Source: Leishmania martiniquensis (taxonomy: Eukaryota; Euglenozoa; Kinetoplastea; Trypanosomatida; Trypanosomatidae). Taken from it: 64,000 nt of DNA. Positions 40,023 through 48,820 of this stretch are shown here, in pieces. Each line of letters opens with the position of its first letter. Within the stretch, counting starts at the first letter, position 1. A model generated the notes under the pieces. The model was not told the DNA's origin. It saw nothing but the letters and a program-made list of their open reading frames with translations, and did no database searches. The stretch is from assembly GCF_017916325.1 (NCBI RefSeq), contig NC_090171.1, forward strand, positions 2,283,501 through 2,347,500, given 5' to 3'. Made by a program: the position numbers and the translations under genes.

Positions 40023-42479
40023 CTAGCATGAAGGCGTGTGCGAGAGATGGCAGCCGGCATGCGAGTATTTCACGACCGCGTCCATACACCGCTTGCGGAG
40101 GGCCAGGCGATTTGCTTCTCCCGCAACGTGCTGCTCCAGCTTGTCCACCTGCGCCTGCAGGGACTGCAACGTCCACTGGTCCACCTCAGCCTGCATGCTT
40201 TGTTCGCGGAGGAGATCGAGCTGCTGAAAAACATCGGAGAGAAGACGTTCCGTTTCGGCGCGGTAGTCGCCAAGAGTCTGCATCCACGTGGTTAGCTCTG
40301 CTGTGAAACTGGCGCGAGCCGCGCGCAGCGATTGCTGGGCGCGTAGGTTGTCACCGACACGTCGGCTCAAGTTTTCTAGAGTGCCGGTCGCAAGGCCAGC
40401 GTGGGCAGGCACCTGTGAGTTAGTTGCGGTTAGGCACCGTGACAGCTGCCCACGAATCGTCTGCTCCCATTCGGTGCGAATGGCCCTGACACTCTCCCGC
40501 TCCTGAGTAACCTGCGTGCGGCGTTGCTGCAACTGCGCGGCCCAGCCATGGCTCACCTCCTTGACATCAGAGATGCTTCGTCGCAATCCCTCACGGCTGA
40601 GCTGCAACGAGAGGAGCGAGCGCTGCCATTCTTCACTAATTCGCTCCACAGCTAAAGAAGAAGAGCGTGGCAGGTTTGCAGAGGCGTCGGCGCCGCCAGT
40701 GCAGCGGTGACCGGGAGCATCAGCGGCCCCCTGTGCGGACGAGGAGCAAGACTGTCGCTGCTGTTTGATGCGCAAAGACAGGGTAAGTTGTCCCATTCGA
40801 GCTCGCGCACGATCCATGTCACTACGCAGCGACTCTTGTGCTTGAGTGGTTGACGCCGGTCTCTGAGACGGAGCCCCAGAGGGTTTTCGCTGCATCTCGT
40901 GGCTGTCGCGCAACGCGCACAGCTCCCGCTCCGCACGCAAGCGAAACGCGCGGTGTTGAGCCTCCAGATCATCCTGGCGCGTCGATCGTTCCTTTTGCAG
41001 TGCGTCCTCCTGCGTGATGGCGATCGCACACTCCTGCTCCAGCCGCTGACGCAACTGTTGCTCCAGCATTTCACGGTTGCGTTCTGTGATGGACGCGAGC
41101 CGGCACTGGAATCCGGCGACGCGCTGACGGCGTTCAGTGTCATGGTGACGATGCGCTTTTTCAAAGGCGGCCTTGATGGCGCCAAAAGCGGCGTCTGCAC
41201 GTTCTTGAAAGGTGCGGCGACACAGATCCTCGAATGCAGATGCCGCTGCCTCGGACTGTGCCCGGTGCGCTGCCAGCGCTCTTTCGCGCGCTGACACGTC
41301 GTTGGCAAAGATCTCGTCGCGCTGCCGCCGCGCAACAGCCAGGTGCTTACGGACACTCTCAGAGACTGCGTGACTGCATTGCAACGCCAGGCGTCGCTTC
41401 AGATGCTGCGCACCATCGCGCACATGATCCAGTAGAGCCTTCAGCGCGGAGTCCTGAAGGTCATCCTTCGCGTCACACGCAGCTGAGGCCTCCCATTCCG
41501 CGCGGAGGGCAGAATTGCGCGCCTGCTGATCCTGCACCGCTTGCGTCAGATCGTCTAGTTGCCGTTGGTGGTGTTGGACGCATTCGTCCCGGTACTCGCG
41601 CACCTCCTCCAGCGTGCCCCCGGGAGATCTACTCGAGAGGGCACTTTTACTGGCCACCTGCTCCCCTTCCGCCACCTCTATGGCCCTTTGCTGACGCATT
41701 GCAGCCTCCTTGATCCTGAGAGACGTAAGCCTACCCTCCAACTCTGACACCTCCACGGCGAGTGGATGGTGACCTTTCTGCAGTGAGTCTACGCCCTGCG
41801 CCGCCTCCTCCAGCTGCCGCTCCAGCTCAGAAAGTTCTTGACGGAGAGCAACCATGGGAGCCTGTTCCCTCTTTTCCTCCACACGGCATGAAGAAACAGC
41901 ATCAGAGGCAGGGGCGGCAGTGGTGCTGTCACAGGGAAACGCGCCTGTCAGAGAGAAGGCCTGGGAGACTGCGGGCAAGTGATCCACATCGTCCCGCATA
42001 AAGGCTGGCACTGGTGTAGAGGACAGGGACGCCGGCCACACCGTCGGCCTCCGAGATGCGGCCAGATTATCGTGCGTGGCCACACCTTCAGCTGTTAGTC
42101 TTCTGTCTCGGGCGGGCAACTGTAGGTCCGCCCGAGGTCGCGCGCTGCTTGACGACGGTGATGTCTCGGCCACACACAAGAAAGCGAGCGGATCGCTCTC
42201 TGCCGCCTGTGCGACTGCGACGGCAGCTGCCGGTGGCTCGTGTAGAGCCGGTGTGGCGGCAGTCCCTGTCAACGGCGCGGCAGCGATGGGAGAGTGCGGC
42301 GCTGGTAGACTGGGGGACGCTTGGACGATAACAGGGAAGGCAGAGGGAGATGTGCTGCCATCCAGGTCGTCTAACCAGGAGGGAACACCTGCTTCCTGCG
42401 TTGCAGTGATTGAGACTCCAGAAGAGGGTGGGGAAGCAAGGTGAAGCCCTTTGCGTCGCCCCGCGACGGGCGCCGCCAT
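40023..42479 (-). CDS. Large coiled-coil protein, possibly basal-body/transition-fibre type
   Basis: 818 residues to the TAG. N-terminal about 200 residues are Pro/Ala/Ser-rich and disordered, containing a VPSWLDDLDG motif. From about 210 to the end most of the sequence is Glu/Gln/Arg/Leu-rich coiled coil (ELERQLEEAAQGVDSL, RAERELCALRDSHE, QQLDLLREQ). N-terminal W-L motifs followed by a long coiled coil recall FBF1/Albatross of ciliary transition fibres, but I rate that as a guess. Start: the frame is open to 42,674 but only a GTG is available there; the first ATG is at 42,479 (MAAPVAGRRK). The frame continues beyond the TAG for 208 codons (see 39,396-40,022), so the true product may be 1,027 residues. 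Confidence 0.75.
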   Translation of the reverse strand: MAAPVAGRRKGLHLASPPSSGVSITATQEAGVPSWLDDLDGSTSPSAFPVIVQASPSLPAPHSPIAAAPLTGTAATPALHEPPAAAVAVAQAAESDPLAFLCVAETSPSSSSARPRADLQLPARDRRLTAEGVATHDNLAASRRPTVWPASLSSTPVPAFMRDDVDHLPAVSQAFSLTGAFPCDSTTAAPASDAVSSCRVEEKREQAPMVALRQELSELERQLEEAAQGVDSLQKGHHPLAVEVSELEGRLTSLRIKEAAMRQQRAIEVAEGEQVASKSALSSRSPGGTLEEVREYRDECVQHHQRQLDDLTQAVQDQQARNSALRAEWEASAACDAKDDLQDSALKALLDHVRDGAQHLKRRLALQCSHAVSESVRKHLAVARRQRDEIFANDVSARERALAAHRAQSEAAASAFEDLCRRTFQERADAAFGAIKAAFEKAHRHHDTERRQRVAGFQCRLASITERNREMLEQQLRQRLEQECAIAITQEDALQKERSTRQDDLEAQHRAFRLRAERELCALRDSHEMQRKPSGAPSQRPASTTQAQESLRSDMDRARARMGQLTLSLRIKQQRQSCSSSAQGAADAPGHRCTGGADASANLPRSSSLAVERISEEWQRSLLSLQLSREGLRRSISDVKEVSHGWAAQLQQRRTQVTQERESVRAIRTEWEQTIRGQLSRCLTATNSQVPAHAGLATGTLENLSRRVGDNLRAQQSLRAARASFTAELTTWMQTLGDYRAETERLLSDVFQQLDLLREQSMQAEVDQWTLQSLQAQVDKLEQHVAGEANRLALRKRCMDAVVKYSHAGCHLSHTPSC

Positions 42480-43503
42480 GGAGCGCTGAATAAGCTGCTG
42501 TTGAAAACGGGAGGACGCAAAAGCGCTTTGGCAGGGCTTAGGTCGCCGCACAGGCGCGGAGACCCTGATCCTCCCACTCGAAAGGCTCCAAGTAAAACTA
42601 GGGGGCCTGCACTGGGCAGTGCGTGATGGGACAGGTTGCCAAGGGGAACCACGACGCCCCAAGTCATCTGCCACAGCACAGCCGCTGCTGAACGAGAGAG
42701 GAGGCGACCGCTAACGAAACCGTCATGAACGAACGAAAAGAAGCGATATTTCGCACGGCACTCCCGTCAGGTTGGTGTGCGCGCGTGCGCATTCACACAC
42801 ACACACACGTGAGAGCCAACGAGATCGAAACAAAGCGAAAACAAAACGAAAAAAAGCCGCCGCGGCGCGCAACGGTTGTGTTGAAGGGCGTTCTATTCAC
42901 CGCCGCTGTTGTGAGACTCGGTGGAGGTGGTGGTCAGTAGCATCCGCGTAGACCTCGAAGACCCTGGAGGGAGGGCTCTGTGATGTGCGCGTAGGAGTGT
43001 TTGCTGGGATGGCAAAGAGCCCCCTCCCCGTTTGCTCCAGTAACGTTGACCTCCGCTATGAGGAGTTCGAGCAAGCGTGGCCGGGACCACAAGCCCGCAG
43101 CGCATGCGGTCTCGTCTTCTTTTCGGTTAATAACGGTGGCGGATTAGACATAGCAACGGGAGGGAAGACGTTAACGAGGCGACATTGCAGAGTAAAGCAG
43201 ATTGCAGAGAGAGCGGCGGCCACTGAACAGCAAAGGGGGGAAGGGAGGCATTCTGTTCCAATCAGCAACACGACGAACGGCTGCCCGCAACGATTTTGCT
43301 TAGGCTTCTCGGCCACGGTGTCTGTTCGAGATCTGTGCCGGCGACGCCGCTAATGTCGTCCACAATGACGAAGCGCGGTCTCTCCTTCAAAGAGAAGTTC
43401 AAGTTGAGAGGGAAGGTGGGTAGCCGGGCTAATGCTCTGATGCACCCTCTCTCCAGCAGGACTCACAAAAACGATTCTGACATACACGTAAGCGCGCACA
43501 CAC

Positions 43504-43525
43504 ACAAATATATATATATATTTGT
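43504..43525. repeat. Perfect 22-bp AT-rich palindrome
   Basis: ACAAA and TTTGT arms flank an alternating AT core; all 11 pairs match. It sits within a CA/AT microsatellite in the predicted 3' UTR of the BBOF1-like gene, as does the similar palindrome at 796-823 in its own intergenic region. Confidence 0.85.
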
Positions 43526-43600
43526 AGGTGCACGTAGCAGCGGGGCGCTTACAGAATGGCGGTATGTACATGCACAACGTGGGCCAGTATCCTGTGATGC

Positions 43601-43620
43601 CACACACACACACACACACA
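43601..43620. repeat. (CA)10 microsatellite
   Basis: Uninterrupted CA run in the 3' flank of the BBOF1-like gene. Confidence 0.85.
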
Positions 43621-43892
43621 TGCACGGATCTCTTTACCTCTATATAATAGGAAGTGACCATGGGAGAGACGATTCGGCATGGAAGGAATACACACAAACG
43701 CACAGAGAGGGGCAGAAAAGAAACCTCTCCTTGAAAGGAGAGCTGTACATGCGATAAGCAGAGAGAGCGAGTAGACCGCACCAACAGAAAAGGGAAAGAC
43801 AGCCTAAAGCACACGGCACACTAACGATGAAAGGCGGGGTGGCGGTGGGGGGAGAAGGAGTGAAAAAAGAGGCACCTCCAACTCGCGTGCCT

Positions 43893-45815
43893 CTATTGCT
43901 GTGTCAGAAATATCAGAGACTCACCGCTCACTTCTGCGGCAGAGACACGCCACTCTTCCCTCGGCGCGACGGCGTCGGCCTTCGTCGCTGATAGGACGCT
44001 TTCTTGGGTCTCGCGTTGCGTCATCGTTGCCTGTCGCCGACCCTCGTGTCGGATGCGTTTTAGCAGCAGTTGAATGACGCGCTCCTTGTCCACCCACCGA
44101 AGCTCACTCACATCCACCCTTTTCACGTCTCTCCACGTCGGCGCGTTGGGCAGCTTCTGCAGGAACGGGAGGTCGTTCATCACAGCCGTGTCCGATCCAC
44201 TGAACACCTCCGATGGTGTCGGGGAGAGAGCGCGATCACCCTCTCTTCCAGTCGTTGTTCCAAGTCGAAAAGGGGCGCGGCCTCCTGAAGAGGCGCCTTG
44301 TGTCCTATTTTGTTCCAATGATGGAGTAACCACCGCGCAGCGGTCCCCTGCTAAGGATGAGAGATGCGACAACTCACGCCCGCTACTACGCAAGTAGGGA
44401 GGCGCTGCATGGGGTAGCGCAACGAGGGTGCCGCTCTCTTTGGTGCTGTCCGCGTATGGGGAGGATTTCGCATTCGACGACGACGCATCGTGCGGGGGCG
44501 CTGCAACGATCCGTTTGGGAAAACCCTTTCGATCTACAGTCCAGCACACCAGAGATGATGACGTCAAGAGCGGAGGACTGGCGCCATTCGTCAGCAGAAG
44601 CCGTTCCGGTCTCTCCAGTCGTAGCAATGACGAGTTGGTGTGCGCAGGTAAAACGCTTTTTGCGTTTGCGGCGCACGCTGCCGGCCTACTCTCCAATAGC
44701 TGCTGCCGGCGCTCCTCGATGACGCCTTGACGCACCTCCTCCAGGGCTGCATAAAAGAAGGCCTCAAGTTCGGTGCGCTGCGCTAGCACGTTACCCGCTG
44801 CGCTCCGCAGCTGCGCTAGCTCGCGCTGGAGCCGCAGTGCGTCTCGCCGTGCCGCATCACGCTCCCGCGTTAGTGACTGAATCGCAGCCTGGCGGGCCTT
44901 TTCTTCCGCATTGTGCTTCTTCTCATATTCATTGACAGCGGTGTTGAGAGCGTCCTCAGTGGCTTTCACCTGCCGGCGCAATGAGGCGATCTCGTCTTTT
45001 TGTGTGACACTGCGCTCGAGCAGCTGGCGTGCCGCGCTGCCGTGGAGGTCTGTCTCACGCTTCAGGCGCACGTACTGCTCGTACAGATCTTCGTATTCTG
45101 CGCGCAGCGTTGTCACCTCTCTCGCCAGTATCATCTTTTCCTTCAGAAGGTCAAAGTTCTTTGCGTGCACCTCCTTTGTGTGAGGGTCCAGCAGCTCCGT
45201 CGCCTTCGCGTGCACGTCGGCTTCGTAGGTGTTTGCGAGTTGCTCCTCCATGGAGCGGTATCTGACCCGGCTCTCCAGCATTTCCAGGCGAGCGTGCCTC
45301 ATCCCATTCTCGTGCTGCTGCGCTTCCGCTTCACACGCCTTCTTCAGCGAGTGCAGCTCAGCCGATGTGTCAGCGCGCTGATCCAGGGTGGTAAGCGCGT
45401 TGTGGAGTTGGCTGCTAAGCTCCTGGACGGTGCGGCGCAGGTGAGCGATTTCGTTGTCCTTTGCACGCATCGCACGCTGTTGCACCGCGGCCGCAGAGCC
45501 CTCGCTCGTATTGCCGGCGGACTCTTTGCGCGCACCAGGCGTTGCTTGATCGCTTCCAGGCGAGTGCGATACTGTGGCTGCCGTGTCGATCAAGGGCGCG
45601 CTGCTTGGCGGCGTGGGCGAAGTTACCCCATCACCTTCAGCTGGGCTACTGGCTACCGTTGAAGAGTCTAGTCGAGAGGGAATGGAGGAAAGGGCGTCAG
45701 CACGCTGCAGTGCTTGGGTCAGGCGACGCTCGAAGCGAGAATGGTCCGCCGAAGTCTTTCCTGCCACCCCCGCGGCGGTGGCGTCGCCGGTGCTGCCGGA
45801 AAGGTTTGCAAGCAT
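43893..45815 (-). CDS. BBOF1/CCDC176-like coiled-coil protein
   Basis: 640 residues. A coiled coil spans about residues 110-380 (RAKDNEIAHLRRTVQELSS, LKEKMILAREVTTLRAEYEDL, RDALRLQRELAQLRS), ending in LEAFFYAALEEVRQGVIEERRQ, a segment I recognise from the basal-body-orientation-factor family. After a Ser-rich linker the C-terminus has LRWVDKERVIQLLLKRIRHE (about 573-592), similar to the short conserved tail motif of that family. In animals BBOF1 sits at basal bodies and the axoneme of motile cilia; a flagellar role is inferred. Start: the frame is open to 46,298, but that passes through a pyrimidine tract and TG repeat. After the probable acceptor the first ATG in frame is at 45,815. Confidence 0.65.
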   Translation of the reverse strand: MLANLSGSTGDATAAGVAGKTSADHSRFERRLTQALQRADALSSIPSRLDSSTVASSPAEGDGVTSPTPPSSAPLIDTAATVSHSPGSDQATPGARKESAGNTSEGSAAAVQQRAMRAKDNEIAHLRRTVQELSSQLHNALTTLDQRADTSAELHSLKKACEAEAQQHENGMRHARLEMLESRVRYRSMEEQLANTYEADVHAKATELLDPHTKEVHAKNFDLLKEKMILAREVTTLRAEYEDLYEQYVRLKRETDLHGSAARQLLERSVTQKDEIASLRRQVKATEDALNTAVNEYEKKHNAEEKARQAAIQSLTRERDAARRDALRLQRELAQLRSAAGNVLAQRTELEAFFYAALEEVRQGVIEERRQQLLESRPAACAANAKSVLPAHTNSSLLRLERPERLLLTNGASPPLLTSSSLVCWTVDRKGFPKRIVAAPPHDASSSNAKSSPYADSTKESGTLVALPHAAPPYLRSSGRELSHLSSLAGDRCAVVTPSLEQNRTQGASSGGRAPFRLGTTTGREGDRALSPTPSEVFSGSDTAVMNDLPFLQKLPNAPTWRDVKRVDVSELRWVDKERVIQLLLKRIRHEGRRQATMTQRETQESVLSATKADAVAPREEWRVSAAEVSGESLIFLTQQ

Positions 45816-46901
45816 TAGTCCGTGTACCAGGTCCCTCTTTGCTATCTTGAGAGAAGGAGTATCAGAGGGCGAGGTCCACGTACCACTGCCGCCGACGTCG
45901 TCGCCGTGTGCCTGGGCAGGAGTGAGACGCCGTACGTGTGTTTCCTTCTGCCTGTTTAATTTGTCACATTTCCTCACGATGGGCCGGAAAGGGCCGTTGG
46001 TGCGCCACACACACACACACACAATTGCGCAGAGCATCGGTTGGGAGGGGGGAAGGAGGAAGAGGTTTTCACAAGAGGGGAGGGCGAAAGTGCGATGGAA
46101 GACGAATGAGATGACAAAAGCAGTCGCGTGATGGCCGTTCAAGTCGCTGGTGTCGGCACACGCGGGGAGATCGTGATGATGCGAAGGGAGGAAACGAAGG
46201 TCAGAGGGATGGGACAGGCACCATCTCCGCGACGGGATCACAGATACCCTTGCTGCCCCTTTCGCATGTGGTCTCTCCTCCCCCTGCTCACCTAACACTC
46301 TTTAACACGGCGCGTGACTTTCAAAAAGAGAGCCCTTGTGTAACTGCATCGTTCTTTTTGCTTTCCTTGGCTGCCTTTGAGAGACCTCCCGTCTTTGCGC
46401 ATCGCACCTCACCGCCAATGAGATGCGAGGCTGCGGCGGCACACCGTATAGCACATACCCGCATACCCAGGCATGCATGCACCCTTGGAAGGGAGAGGGG
46501 GAAGGTTGAGAAAAGGCGATCAACGAGAGACCGCCATAGCCACCGCCCTACATGTGTGCTATCGGAGTAGACGACGAAGACACACCCGCTCACGTGCTTC
46601 CTTTAAAAAAGAGGGAGGGGACAGTCACCTCAACCTCGCACTTGAACCATCGGCGTTCCAGCAGAAAGCAAACGGCGAGAAGCGGCGGCGGGGGGGGGGA
46701 GATGAAGAAGCCGCGAATCCAATCGCAACGAGGCGCCAGCGGCGCCCCACACAGCACCTGTCCGCCGGACGTATCGTACAAGGCGTGAAAGAGAGATCCA
46801 ACTTTTCGTCGCCCCGGATCGTCAGGCGACGGACAGCGGCCGCGGAGACGGAGAAGCCGCTCCGATGTATCAGGGTCACTTCGACTACCTGCGCGTCTCC
46901 T
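45816..46901. other. Intergenic stretch
   Basis: Contains the BBOF1-like gene's pyrimidine tract (46,043-46,065) and CA run (about 46,007-46,023), then the 3' UTR of the OTU gene. A G-run of nine lies near 46,692. No gene seen. Confidence 0.55.
46043..46065 (-). promoter_or_regulatory. Polypyrimidine tract upstream of the BBOF1-like gene
   Basis: The pure purine run on the plus strand gives a pure CT tract on the transcribed strand. It is followed by a TG repeat and several AGs, and decides against translation starts above 46,043. Confidence 0.5.
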
Positions 46902-47708
46902 CTATACAAGTTTACCCTCCCTCATCTTCTGCCCCTCCTCTGCTACGAAGCGCTTGGCCCGCGCCAAGACGTTCTCGTCGCGGCTGTTGAAGAGCGTCTG
47001 ATCCTCGCGCTCGGAGGCGGAGTTGTACACTGGATTCATGGCAATGCAGTCGTAGTGGTTGCCTGTGTAGACGAGAAACGCGCGAACGGGGTAGCCCATG
47101 TCTGTGCCGAAGCGCTGAATGGTGACCGATTGCAGGTCCAAAGCAAAGATCTCCGTCTTGTACAGAAAGGACAGTATCTCTAGCTCGATGGCGCCGCCCC
47201 ATGTGTCTTTCTCCGAAAGCCATGACGCGTAGGCGAGTGGATCCATGCCCAGCGTGTTCACGTTGAACATCTCTGGGTGATCCAGTACGGCCTTCACGCA
47301 CTCCTGTCGAACCAGCGGCCCCTCGGTGCGGCTCTTGTTGCGCAGGACGTAGGCGCAAGCGTGGAAGAGGCAGCTGTTGTCTGCTGGGCACTTCCGACGC
47401 GTGAAGTGGGCTCGCTCAGACGCGGGGGGCACATACTGCTCTCCTGTATTGCCGAGCTGCACTTTGCCTTCTCCTTCCTGGATAATTAGCATCTCGTTTG
47501 GGCGCAGTTTCAGAAAACTTAGAGGGGTGTCCGCGCTCAGCTCTACCGCCTTGGGGGGAAAGCCAGCGAGCACGCGGAGCTGCTCGAGCGCCACCGCCGA
47601 TTTCTGCGACAGCACCGCAGCGGCCTCACCCCAGGTTCCGCTAGAGCTCAGCTCTACCTGTTCGGGCGTACTGCTCTTTGGTGTACGAATACGTACGGTA
47701 ATGGACAT
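46902..47708 (-). CDS. OTU1/YOD1-type ubiquitin thioesterase
   Basis: 268 residues. The N-terminal about 80 residues have the ubiquitin-like/UBX-like layout of OTU1 (SITVRIRTPKSS ... LRVLAGFPPKAVEL ... LKLRPNEMLIIQEG). The OTU cysteine-protease domain follows: PADNSCLF with D110 and the nucleophile C113, and GNHYDC with the catalytic H218. OTU1/Yod1 cleaves polyubiquitin and works with p97/Cdc48 in ER-associated degradation; the UBX-like module is the p97 contact in known members. The C-terminal C2H2 finger of human YOD1 and yeast OTU1 is missing: the protein ends soon after the OTU fold with a Lys/Glu-rich helix. ATG at 47,708 gives a complete N-terminal module. Confidence 0.88.
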   Translation of the reverse strand: MSITVRIRTPKSSTPEQVELSSSGTWGEAAAVLSQKSAVALEQLRVLAGFPPKAVELSADTPLSFLKLRPNEMLIIQEGEGKVQLGNTGEQYVPPASERAHFTRRKCPADNSCLFHACAYVLRNKSRTEGPLVRQECVKAVLDHPEMFNVNTLGMDPLAYASWLSEKDTWGGAIELEILSFLYKTEIFALDLQSVTIQRFGTDMGYPVRAFLVYTGNHYDCIAMNPVYNSASEREDQTLFNSRDENVLARAKRFVAEEGQKMREGKLV

Positions 47709-48820
47709 TCTGAGCAGCGCCTATGTGTGCGGGTATGTGCGTGCGAGAGGTGAGAAGGAGCTTGAGGGGGAGTGGTGTAGGTATGCGTGCGTTGCACACA
47801 CACACACTACGCTGCCCGAGGCGCTGTGATCGCGGGGTCCTTCGGTGAAAGCAAGAAATGCAAAAAAAATTCAGAATACGCTCAGCGGAAAGATTGCTCT
47901 TGGGGCACCCTCGGTGGCGCACGAGAAGCGGAGGTGAGGGAAAGGAGTGAGGCGGGGGGGGGTGTCACCCGCGTGCGGGCGCGCGAGAGAGAGGGAGGAA
48001 ACGGTGAGCAAGGAGGGATGCGACGCGTCTAGATTACATCTTGTGCGCCGCTGGCACAAATACGGCAGCGCCAACGCCCCAGCAACTGCTTTTCTAGCCG
48101 GCCTGCTGTGGGGTGACGCTCAACGGCTTCCGTGACTCGCACAGCGCTGTTGCCCAGTCAGCTGGGCGCAAATTCATAGAGAGAAGCAGGCACGGCCAGT
48201 AGCTATGCTGACGCTCGACGGGGAAAGAGAAGGGGGAGGAGGGAGAGCTCAACTTGCTTGCTGGTCTCACATTTCCTCCTCTTTGATTTGAATGTTGGCA
48301 GTTTTGTCGAAGGGCCCCTCTGTACAGGCGAGGGGGTCGAGGGAGAGCGAGCAAATACATGGGAGCGAGGTATGGTACATCAGGGTCTCCCTCACCGGGC
48401 GCCCCTCCCCCTCCCCTGCGCTTCCTGCATGGCACCCCATTCGAAGGCGGACGCGATGGCACAAAGATGGGCCCACCCACCGAGCGGATGTAGCCAGGCC
48501 GAGTCGTGTCACAAAAGCCATCGCAGAAGAAAGATAGGCGAGGAGGGGGGCGGTTGCCCAAAACAGCATGGGCATCACCGATAAACACAGGAGGTACGCA
48601 CACGCGAAAATATCCATGTAACTCCACACCACACACACACGCACACCGGTAGAGGCGATGGTGGAAGGCAGTCCACGACACATCCTCCAGCCTCATCACC
48701 TATTCCTGCCCCATACCTCACCAACAGCTAGGCTGGTTCGGGATCATGGAAGCATGCATGAAGTGCACGGACACAGAAACCGCCGTACAGAAGCCTCCAG
48801 GACTCGTCTACGAAGTGCCG
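47709..48820. other. Intergenic stretch
   Basis: The OTU 5' flank (short CA run near 47,800-47,810; purine-rich plus strand at 47.93-48.02 kb) and the 3' UTR of the adenylate-kinase-like gene, with another CA run near 48,631-48,641. No gene seen. Confidence 0.55.

Larger units (their letters stand above)
42480..43892. other. Intergenic stretch (1.4 kb)
   Basis: The first 195 bases stay open in the coiled-coil gene's frame without an ATG, so a non-AUG or longer N-terminus cannot be excluded. Further right: a CA run at 42,797-42,808, a perfect AT palindrome (43,504-43,525), and a CA run (43,601-43,620). A short plus-strand peptide frame at about 43,352-43,500 looks locally coding-like but has no context. 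Confidence 0.5.

Noticed and set aside
43352..43500. Plus-strand peptide frame with KRGLSFKEKFKLRGKVG
   Set aside because: Short, no splice signal on that strand, no neighbouring coding signal; noted only for its local composition.
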